From Psococerastis gibbosa (Eukaryota > Arthropoda > Insecta > Psocodea > Psocidae): DNA of 64,000 nt. Made by a program: the position numbers and the translations under genes. This document shows, one piece after another, positions 55,929 to 64,000 of the stretch (position 1 is the first letter of the stretch; each line of letters starts with the position of its first letter). The stretch lies in contig OZ020485.1 of NCBI GenBank assembly GCA_963971405.1, positions 15,686,001 through 15,750,000 on the forward strand. The letters run 5' to 3'. The notes under the pieces are model-generated. The model saw nothing but the letters and a program-made list of their open reading frames with translations, searched no databases and was not told where the DNA came from.

Positions 55929-57061
55929 TACATATTAGCACAGCCAAATAACAAAAATTCCGACAGAGCCAAATATATACAATACACATTATTGTATAGA
56001 ATAAATATTTTTAAAAAAATAGACGTATAGTAAAATATGTATTATATGTAATACGTATACATAGGCTATATACTGTATATGTGTAGGGAATTCACTTGGC
56101 TCTAAATGGCATAGTACGTCCACTGACACATCTTACCGTCGGATTTCAAATGACTTGTGAACCGTTTCCCTCTCGATAAGAAGTAATTTCTTGGCAAATA
56201 AGTTCTGGACAGCACCACCATGCTCTAATGCATGGCGATGCCGTCCAGTATTCCTTGCAGAGACATTTCTAAGAGTGTGGGTGGTGGGAAACTGGGAATG
56301 GCTCTTAGTTGGAGTTACCCTAATTTTAAAAGGACTTTTTATGGATCAAGGCCTACTTACAGTGGCCCATAGGCCGTTTGTCCAATGCCAACGACCCCAT
56401 GGATTTCGGACATGATTTGTATTGTTCCCATATGAGGTTTTGGCCGTTGGCAAACTGGTAGCCTATCCGGTCTCGTGTCACTGGCTACACGCGATAATGG
56501 ACAAGCTGAGACAAGCTTACTACGGCTCAGATACAGATACAAGTCTGGAGTTACCCTAACGCTGCAGGCCTATTTACCGAGATTGCTTCTAGAGAAACGA
56601 ACACAAACAAGTGCCTCGTATTTTGAACTTTGACCCCTCCCATTCTAAAAAGAAATGAGGGTGCTATGGCTTATAATGCGTTTATTTCACTTCACAAAAA
56701 TGGCTCTAATGTAAGCGTGTGTCGGGGGAGAATAATGCTTACTTTATTCCTCAACACAAACACCGACTTAATTCTACATCGGCACAACTGCTAATCTAAA
56801 TTCCAATATTTTTGCCAGAAATTTTCCAAGTCCCAAGGATAACAAGATTATGGCATGTGATGATACGTCTTTGTCGTTTTTTAGTATTATAATATGTTCC
56901 CGCTTACGCACAGCTGTGTGGGTTTTTATTTTTTAAATATTGAACTTTCAAAATAAGTCAAAGCAAGATTTTTTTTGTTCATACTGAAATTTGGAGAAAA
57001 ATGATAATGGCTATTGATATCAATATATGTGATGTTTATACTGTATTTAAATTTCGTGGGT
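55929..57061. other. Unassigned, includes repeat D
   Basis: Apart from repeat D at 56400-56545, no gene or repeat recognised. Confidence 0.4.
56400..56545 (-). repeat. Repeat D, minus copy
   Basis: TTTTGGCCGTTGGCAAAC, GCGATAATGGACAAGCTGAG and CAAGCTTACTACGG are the reverse of blocks in 41398-41560. Confidence 0.55.
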
Positions 57062-57420
57062 TATTCCATCACGGCAGTGTTCGCCTCAGGGCCTCAGCAT
57101 TAGGGACACGGTCTCTCCTGGGCATGCCCAACATTCGTTGGTGTCAGTGGCGGACTGGGGCTGGAAATCGGATACCGCGGCCCCTTCCTCAAGTCAAAAA
57201 TATATTATTTTGTATTATTTTTAAATACGTTACGATTTTTTCCTTTGGACGTCCGGCCCACCGGGCAAATGCCCGTCTGCCCGCCGTTCCAGTCCGCCAC
57301 GTTTTACCCTCATTACAAACGCACTGATTCTGTACTCCATAGCTTGTGACATAGTCCATTCCTCAATACCATATAGAATAATTGGGAAAACAACCTTTCA
57401 CCATTCTCAATCGAAGGTCC
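57062..57420 (-). pseudogene. LINE-X fragment interrupted by a DNA element
   Basis: GGCCTCAGCATTAGGGACAC, GGTCTCTCCTGGGCATGC (left) and CGCACTGATTCTGTACTCCA, TAGCTTGTGACATAGTCCAT, CAATACCATATAGAATAATTG (right) are contiguous in the LINE-X 3' half read on the minus strand. The insert at 57145-57302 separates them. Confidence 0.65.
57145..57302. mobile_element. hAT-like MITE in LINE-X
   Basis: Starts CAGTGGCGGACTGGGGC and ends TTCCAGTCCGCCACG, a TIR of about 13 bases. The final CACTG is eroded and no matching 8-bp TSD was found. The element is placed by its ends and by the interrupted LINE. Confidence 0.6.
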
Positions 57421-58387
57421 AACCACAGATTCTGACACCGAAGTACCTATGTACCTTGTACACTGTAATTGCACATTCTTCGAAGTTCCCCGATATTCTC
57501 CCGTGTGTCGCCCACGTGTTCATTCATCCTTTGTGCCCTTTTTCACGCAATTCTACAGTAAACCCATTTCAAAAAACGAAATTACCATGTAACAACCCAG
57601 ATGTAAATAAAAAAAATCAAACTGAATGCGTTCACAATGAAAAGGGGTGGCAGCCCGTAGTAAATGCATTACACCATAAGGCAGTCCCTTCCCGTATATC
57701 GTACAATAATACAAAAATAATCATTTACAATAGTACGGCGACTTATTGAATTGGTTTTATAATGGCGTCTAACACGGCTTTCGCTGCGGTGTCGTCCTCG
57801 TCCCCACATGGCCTGACCACGGAGCTTCCCATTGTTTGTTGACAAATTGTAGCAATAAGTTCCGCTCTGGAACGCAATGCTACCGTAATTTGTGTTCAAC
57901 GAACTTTACATGGCCATTTTTTGCTGTCACCATCGTTTTCTTTTTGCAAGGAGCTACAAATTGCTGATATTCGAAGTAGTTGACGTTTAAGAGACAACCG
58001 GCTGGGGAGAAGCCTTGCAACTTTACAATATGAAATCAATTACATTATGATATAAAATATCTCATGAAAAAATGACCTATTATTTAACATCAGAGATAAA
58101 CATTAAAAACCAGGGATACAAAAAAATTATCTTTTCCAATCCACACATCCCAGTCCTTATTTTCTTCTTTTTCGGTGCAAGCGCTGAGGCTTTGGGACTC
58201 TGCCGGACCCCATCAGAAATGAAAAAAGTTTAAGGGTGCTTGTCACGACTTTTTTATGGGTTTGTATGGTGCATATATAAATGGTGTGAACATGGTCTGA
58301 TAGTTTTAATTTTTTAATATTGTATGTACTTTTTTCAGTTCAATTTGTAATTTTATATAACATTGTTGTATTTATTAAGAGTTAATT
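57421..58387. other. Unassigned
   Basis: No feature supported. Frames of up to 97 codons are not recognisable. Confidence 0.4.
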
Positions 58388-58455
58388 GTAAGAGTGGGCC
58401 AAAAGCACCGAAATTCGCCTATATGGGAAATAAAGACATTATTCTTCCTTTATTT
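58388..58455 (+). repeat. Repeat E copy, plus strand
   Basis: GTAAGAGTGGGCCAAAAGC, TTCGCCTATATGGGAAATAA and TTATTTCTTTCTTTT are the reverse of 15355-15445. Confidence 0.5.
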
Positions 58456-58534
58456 CTTTCTTTTGACATACATTTTATTTTATTATTATTATTTAAAAAA
58501 AATATATAAACCAACCTATTTTGGAGTGATCCGG

Positions 58535-58793
58535 CAGTGCCGGATTAACCCATGGGCACATGGGCAAAAATGCCTAAAATTCCGGCCCCCACAAACGGGA
58601 TTTTTTTACACAAAATACAAATAAAAATAAATTAAAAGTCGCAAACAATTTCCAAACAAAGTTTTGAAATTGGCAGGAAATTAAACGTTTTTTTTTTTTT
58701 TTTGCTGCAATGTTGGCTGACAGATTTATTCCCACGACGGTCCCCACGGTCCCCACCAGGGGACAGGGGTTAATCCGGCACTGTGGCGAATAT
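58535..58793. mobile_element. Non-autonomous hAT, TIR CAGTGCCGGATTAACCC
   Basis: Seventeen perfect TIR bases. The interior CCCCCACAAACGGG and CAAAATACAAATAAAAATAA matches the left subterminal region of the intact hAT at 31113, as does CAGTGCCGG at the ends. The flanks TGATCCGG and TGGCGAAT do not match, so the TSD is lost or the copy is rearranged. Confidence 0.7.
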
Positions 58794-58799
58794 GTACAG

Positions 58800-59845
58800 C
58801 AAGCTATTACATTAACAATAAGCATGATTTAAATCTGCTCCATTACATTACACTCCCGAGTCAGTTTCCTCGCCTGTCTAAGAGTGACTAGAAATTAATA
58901 TGTTCAACTAAATTCTACAGTTGGCTATAGCCAGATCCAATCAAAGACCTCAAAACCCAAATAGACGTAACATGCACCAAAAACCAAATAATAACTCCAA
59001 ATCCCGAACAATTTTTCATCTATCCAATTACACAAGGTGTATAATTTTCGCGCCCCGGCCGACCATGCGCCCGCGGGCCTGCGCGGCGTGCTTTTTTCCA
59101 AATGACCAGGTACCGACCCGCCTTATTGCATTTTCAAAAATATATTAACATTCATTTCCACTCAGATTTGACGTGTTTAGCTTATGGCTAGCATTTTAGA
59201 GTGCCCGAGGCAGTTGATTTTTCCCTTGGCATGAGGTTTGTATATCAGTAGTTGGTCGAGTGATATTAAAAAGTTGTTTTTGTTTAGTTGGCTGCACTGT
59301 GTAGTTATTAGAGATCATGATGGGCGGAGCGGCCTATACAAACTGGTCTTGTCTATTTTGTTTGCTAAATTAGATTTTATACTACTAGTTGTCTAGATTG
59401 GTCCGTGCGTGGTAAGGCGCACGAAAAGTAGAAGTAGCAATACAATAGCTAAAGCGTGTGGTACCGAAATGGCTAAATGTTGCCTTTTTTAGAAATATGG
59501 CAACTGCTGCTTGGAATTTATTTATCCCATTATACCGTTCCCTCTACGCATCCTCGATTGACACAATCAAACTGGTAACTGGTACCTCCTTCATAGTGAA
59601 TGGTGGAATAAATTGCCCTGCCTTTGAATTGACGAGGCCCTTCCTGGTCTGCAGCCCACTAAGCCCAAAATGTAATCCGTCATCAAAATGTGTACGCGGG
59701 ACTCTTATTTCGGTACAAAACCGACCAATGGCCGTAGCTGAATAATATAAGTGAGATAATATCCGAGATTACAATTGAAGGGCCAAAAAAGGCTAAGGTT
59801 CAAGGGGCCAAATAGGCCTTAACTTAAAAATAATTATAACTTAAG
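58800..59845. other. Unassigned
   Basis: A GC-rich patch lies at 59050-59090. A 95-codon frame (59458-59745) is not recognisable. No gene supported. Confidence 0.35.
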
Positions 59846-59853
59846 TAAAGCAG

Positions 59854-60306
59854 CATTGCCGGGCCCCTGGGGCGGAATTGTGTGGGGGCCCTTTCTCGGG
59901 CAGAAAAGTTTTGCACCCTTACACCAATATTCCACTATTATTTAGGCGGGGTTTCCACATACGTCAATGGTCAATGGTAAATGTGATATTGACGTTTTAG
60001 CAGACATTAAAGACATACTAAAAATGTCTGCTACCACGTCAAAACCATATTTACCATTGACCATTGACGTATGTGGAAACCCGGCCTTACAAAATAGAGA
60101 CACAGGATGCAAAATGGAATAGAATTTGTAATTTAATTTTTTCCCGCAAAATATTTCGACAAGTTTATTTATTGGCTTTAGTTCGTTGTTTTTGTTTTTG
60201 TTCAATCTATTGTGATTTTGTATTTTACGGCTTTTTGTGGGGGTCCCTTCCTTGTGGGGGCTCTGGGGCCATGGCCCTGCTGGCCCCATAGCCAAACCTG
60301 GCATTG
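59854..60306 (-). mobile_element. Non-autonomous hAT copy, perfect 8-bp TSD
   Basis: Minus orientation. The right boundary CCATAGCCAAACCTGGCATTG is the reverse of the intact element's left end, and the left holds TGTGTGGGGGCCCTTTCTCG from its right subterminal region. TAAAGCAG flanks both sides (59846-59853, 60307-60314). No transposase. A Harbinger-like MITE (59945-60086) has inserted into it. Confidence 0.88.
59945..60086. mobile_element. Harbinger/Tourist-like MITE, TTA TSD
   Basis: Almost perfect palindrome: GTTTCCACATACGTCAATGG at the left and its reverse complement at the right, with the centre GACATTAAAGACATACT. TTA flanks at 59942-59944 and 60087-60089. Same family as 217-353 but less decayed. 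Confidence 0.8.
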
Positions 60307-60732
60307 TAAAGCAGTTTTCAAGGCAAAAATCTAACAAAGTTGTGTGAAAGTCACGAGGGGCTGAACAACATCGTTGGCATTAATTTACAAACATTAAATT
60401 TTGAACCTACCGTATTTAATTTAGTTGATAAAGATTATAATTTAAGGTATAGTTCTTGATCTGATAGGGAATAGGAGGTAACAGCTGCAGCTGCCGGGTC
60501 AGAAGTGGAGCAGAAGACGTAATAATTCATCGGACCCATAATTAGGTACGAGAGGTGCCAAACGTTGGGCTGTCTTGAACACCTTTCCATAACTAAATGT
60601 TGCTGGCCACACCATATCACAAATATAGTGGTTTCAATGGAAAATTTAACTAATAGAACAAGAGAAGTGGCAGCTCGGCCCTTCGCGTATGTTTGACTTA
60701 AGTTAGTAAATTCAGCATTGTATCTACTGTAT
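60307..60732. other. Unassigned
   Basis: No feature supported. Confidence 0.4.
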
Positions 60733-60740
60733 ATGCATGG

Positions 60741-60915
60741 CAGGGACGGATCCTTGGGGAGGGTGGAGGCCCCCCCCCCCTCCGAGAGAAATAGCTTTAT
60801 ACTAGATAGAATGGACTTTTGAAGGAAATTAAAAAAAAAAATTATTACTTAAGTAAAAGAATCGCGATATTTTTCAGCCCCCCCCCCCCGGAAATTTGTC
60901 CTGAAACCGACCCTG
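60741..60915. mobile_element. hAT MITE, perfect 8-bp TSD
   Basis: Begins CAGGGACGGATCCTTGGGG and ends TCCTGAAACCGACCCTG. ATGCATGG flanks both sides (60733-60740, 60916-60923). C runs lie just inside each end. It is sister to 51819-51991. Confidence 0.9.
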
Positions 60916-60921
60916 ATGCAT

Positions 60922-61166
60922 GGACGTAACTAGGATTGGATTCCGCGGGGGGGGGGGGGCAAAAGGTCGATTAAATCTATTTTATTTCGCGGTTTTATTT
61001 GAATTTTTAATACAAACATTAAAATCTTTATATAATATCTAGTTTGAATTCCCCGCACTTTTTTATGTTGTGTAAATTCATCAAAGAAAACCGAATTCTA
61101 TCTAGTGTTCACTGGTCAAATCTTTAGGGGGAGACACTTTCCCCCTGTACCTCTCTGGCTACACGC
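60922..61166. mobile_element. Probable DNA element abutting a hAT MITE
   Basis: Left GGACGTAACTAGGATTGG and right CCTCTCTGGCTACACGC are imperfect inverted ends, and ATGCAT lies outside each (60916-60921, 61167-61172). A G run is inside the left end. The hAT MITE at 60741 landed on its left border. Confidence 0.5.
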
Positions 61167-61194
61167 ATGCATATTATGTGCATATAGCCAATAA

Positions 61195-61230
61195 CATTGA
61201 ATATATAAAACTAGTGTTATATATTCAATG
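61195..61230. mobile_element. Second 36-bp palindrome between 7-bp repeats
   Basis: Starts CATTGAATATATAAAACTAG and ends TATTCAATG, matching 36974-37009. CCAATAA precedes and CCAATAG follows (6 of 7). Confidence 0.55.
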
Positions 61231-61239
61231 CCAATAGGA

Positions 61240-62579
61240 ACTGGAGGGTCCAAAAGGGGGACTGTATATATTTAACAATGAACACCCTCCATTAAATTAC
61301 ACCATATCAGAAATGACGACAAGAAATTATCGTAAGTGGTAAATCTCGAGGAAACGTAAATTTGTGACAAGAGCCTGACGGCCGTGGCCATTTTCCTTTT
61401 TATTAAATTTTTATTTGTTTTTTAGGATATTGCATCATTATTTATTTTTATTTTATGAGAAATAACTTCTCGATTTTGAATTTTCCCCATATTGTAATTC
61501 TGGTTTAAATAAATTTAAAAATTTTAAAAAATAAGGTGGCTTGATTAATGCTTGGCCCAATGCAGTCATACGTTTGTAAAAACGCTCCAAATTAATAAAA
61601 ATAAATAATAACTTCCTGACTACCACATCCTCCTGTTGACCGGGAAGGTGTTATACTAATTTATTTTAAAAAGCCTAATCTGTAGTCGAGAAAAAACCAA
61701 TGACGTGTTGAGTCATTTCGTAGGGTTAAAAAAAATAAGATGGACGTATATAAGGGATGAAACTACCCTAATGTCTTATTCGGGGGGTTTTTTCAGCTTC
61801 CAAGTCACAGCCTTGATGAGGTTTTCATTAGGTTACCAGCAGGTCGAGACACTTAATTGAGCCCAACCATTTATGCTGCCAAACCGGCGGTAAATAATGA
61901 CCATAAGATGGTGCGGAAGGAAGTCTGTCATTTGCAAGGACCGGCGGTAAAAACAAAGAATTGGAATCCCATAATAATATTTTTTTTTTGGTATAGGACT
62001 GGAATGGAAGCACATAAAATGTTGATGGTAATATAACAACCTAAATTAAAACTGTGAATTTCAATCATGAAATTGGATATATTTTGGCTTCTTTTAATAA
62101 ACAGCCCTAAGGCTCATATTTCGGGTTACCCAGGATTTTCAACAGTGGGGGGAGGGTGGGGGCAAATATGTATAATAACTGGATCGGGGGCAAATTAAGC
62201 TGAGTTGCTTTAAATTTTGCAAATTTTGGCAATTCTTGCAATGATGGAAGGGTTGGGCGAAACGATAATATTATAGAACAGAGCCGTAAAGTTTTAGAAT
62301 AGGGGGGGGGGGGAAGCAAAACTAAGAAGACCAACATCTGGTTTTTCGTGCATGCATAGGCTTCTCTTTTCACGGAATCACAAAAATGGTTTGATAGTTG
62401 TGAACTTCGAATGATGTAGGACTGTTATGTAAAAATGTTATGAACCACGTCTTACATTACACGAGGCTGGAGCTGGTGCTAGAGGGGGCAAGATGGACCG
62501 TTCCCCCGCCAACTTTACGCCCCTGATGTAGAATTGATAGCTTAAGCTACGTTTAACTGATAGAGGTGGTTTGCCAACT
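61240..62579. other. Unassigned, with a truncated transposon end
   Basis: 62485-62525 (GGGGGCAAGATGGACCG, CCGCCAACTTTACGCCCCTG) resembles the right end of 38681-39092. A G run lies at 62301-62311. No gene. Confidence 0.4.
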
Positions 62580-62685
62580 TGCGTGACTTACCTTTCCAGA
62601 GCAGCAGTCTCCAATGGCCCAATTGCCATTATGCTGATCGCCAAAATCTTCTCTAGAAGTGACAAATAAAGAGGAAAACTATATA
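62580..62685 (+). pseudogene. LINE-X extreme 3' end
   Basis: GTGACTTACCTTTCCAGAGC, AGCAGTCTCCAATGGCCC and GCTGATCGCCAAAATCTTC match the last 100 bases of LINE-X. Confidence 0.65.
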
Positions 62686-63188
62686 TAGATATTTATAAAC
62701 TAGAATCAAAAACAAAAAGTGAAACCCAATCATTCGTATAATACTCATGGGAAAAACCCGTGTAAACAGATGTATCTCAGCTATGTAAAAACCTTAAGCG
62801 GTCAAGCCTAATTGGCGTTTACCGAGTGAAAACGTACCTGACTTGCGGTCAAAACTCGGGTAAGTCACACACAAATTGTCGCAACCCACAAACTACAGCA
62901 TCACTTTCCGGTTAAATGGATTTTGAATCTTCAAGAGCCAGGGCCGTAGACTGGGCCCATTGGGCCAATGGCCCGGGCTCCATTGATAAAAAATCTTATA
63001 TGAAAAAAATATATATATTCGTGTTCATAAAATTTAAAAGTTTTGCTCTCAAGAAGAATGTAGGGAACTTTTGATATGTTGTTCAAAATACCAATTAGAA
63101 CGCATGCGCACAGTTTCCAATTTACCTTAAGAGTGTATACGTCCCTTAGGAAATCGGCAGCCCGAAATGTAATAATTCTTATTTTTTA
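62686..63188. other. Unassigned
   Basis: CAGGGCCGTAGACTGGGC at 62940 looks like a hAT-MITE left end without a partner. No gene. Confidence 0.4.
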
Positions 63189-63711
63189 TTGCTTTCCAAT
63201 TTATACGTAGTATAAGGAAAGCTTTGTGACGGTCGAAATTTTCGATTCCGAGATTTCAACGGATTTACACGTTTTAAGGTCCCTGGAACCCAAAAAAGTG
63301 TTTTTTACGAAGTGTCTATCTGTCTGTCTGTCTGTCTGTCTGTCTGTCGTTCTGTCTGTCTGTCTGTGCGTCGATTTCCGGGCCAACTACTCGGTCGATC
63401 TTGATGAAATTGGGCATGTAGGTTCACAAAAATCATACCTCGGAATATTCTTTTTATTTGGGGCTAACTTTATTTGGCGGGTTTTATTCTCAAAAACTCC
63501 AAAAAAACGTCTAAAAAAATTATTTCTCAAAAACGGCTCCAACGATTTCTTTTAAATTCACATATATTGTAGTCGTTATTAATGTTAATGAAATGCGGGG
63601 GTCACTTGCCCCTTGATAGGTTGCTTCCGGGGGTAAAAAAAATAAAAATAACTAAATTTTAATTAAAAATAACTAAAAAATAATTGTTCGAGTAAACTCG
63701 GACCGGTTCTT
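63189..63711 (+). mobile_element. Repeat A copy 5, internally deleted
   Basis: The 5' two-thirds are intact, with the longest (GTCT)n array (about 63316-63367). The sequence then jumps from AACTAAAAAATAATT directly to GTTCGAGTAAACTCGG and ACCGGTTCTTT, losing about 300 bases including the poly-C run. Both termini survive, as expected if only the ends are needed for mobility. Confidence 0.8.
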
Positions 63712-64000
63712 TAACTAACTAAGCAAGTTATTAAAGTATTCGTTTATTTAAGTTGTAGAAGACTACTTTATGCATCATATCATAGGGTATTATTAATTTT
63801 TGATTTTGCAATTTTTTCATGGTAAAATTATAAAATGATAATGTAATTAATTATACATATGGTAATGATATCCGGAGGGGGGGCTACGGGTGCCCCCTAT
63901 TTACGGCAATGCCTAAAATATTTATATGAATTTTATGTTCTATATGAGCAGTCATTGAAAATAATAGGTTGCAGGTGGCCCCAGGACTCTAAAAAATATT
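63712..64000. other. Unassigned AT-rich DNA
   Basis: No feature supported up to the window edge. Confidence 0.4.

Noticed and set aside
55617-56030. Overlapping plus and minus frames with HVH.FLILRGLY
   Set aside because: They are mirror readings of the hairpin MITE 55728-55928.
59458-59745. 95-residue open frame as a host gene
   Set aside because: No recognisable domain or gene context; the length is within chance for this composition.

Overview
This window looks like nuclear DNA of an animal, most likely an arthropod and possibly an insect. It is AT-rich and dense with repeats. I found no host protein-coding gene, rRNA, functional tRNA gene or CRISPR array. The clade call rests on remembered family resemblance: non-LTR retrotransposon tails of the 'GHVMRNEKYRLL' type common in insect genomes, tRNA-headed SINEs, and a (GTCT)n repeat resembling the insect DINE-1/mini-me group. 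It should be held loosely.

The only intact protein-coding unit is a complete hAT DNA transposon (31113-34940). It has a 15-bp terminal inverted repeat (TIR), a perfect 8-bp target-site duplication (TSD, GTGTGGAC), and a two-exon transposase whose exons join in frame across a GT-AG intron to give about 848 residues. Related non-autonomous copies lie at 43350-44481 (TSD CCGGGCAA), 59854-60306 (TSD TAAAGCAG) and probably 58535-58793. The window therefore holds a transposase source next to its likely passengers.

The rest is layered mobile DNA. (a) A (GTCT)n-bearing element of about 0.84 kb, here called repeat A, has five copies plus fragments (1426, 18735, 28185, 35173, 43431, 48171, 63189). It resembles Helentron-derived non-autonomous elements (HINE/DINE-1 type). 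(b) Small hAT MITEs, nearly all with long G or C runs beside their ends, lie at 15544, 37296, 41182, 45865, 50917, 51819 and 60741. (c) Foldback and Harbinger- or Tc1-type MITEs lie at 217, 629/700, 7519, 29715, 55728 and 59945. (d) Several tRNA-derived SINE families are present; the best copy is tRNA-Glu-headed at 51198-51422. (e) Truncated LINE 3' ends recur throughout. (f) One segment (46238-46824) has long inverted repeats enclosing a LINE tail. (g) A 36-bp palindrome occurs twice, each time between 7-bp direct repeats.

Layout: 0-5 kb MITEs, repeat A and LINE tails; 5-17 kb SINEs, a foldback and a decayed Glu/Lys-rich tandem repeat; 17-31 kb LINE and SINE debris and a local duplication split by a LINE; 31-35 kb the intact hAT; 35-52 kb the densest nesting; 52-64 kb LINE tails, hairpin MITEs and further hAT derivatives. 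Stretches described as unassigned showed no gene or repeat I could support by reading alone. Coordinates of degenerate repeats are approximate.
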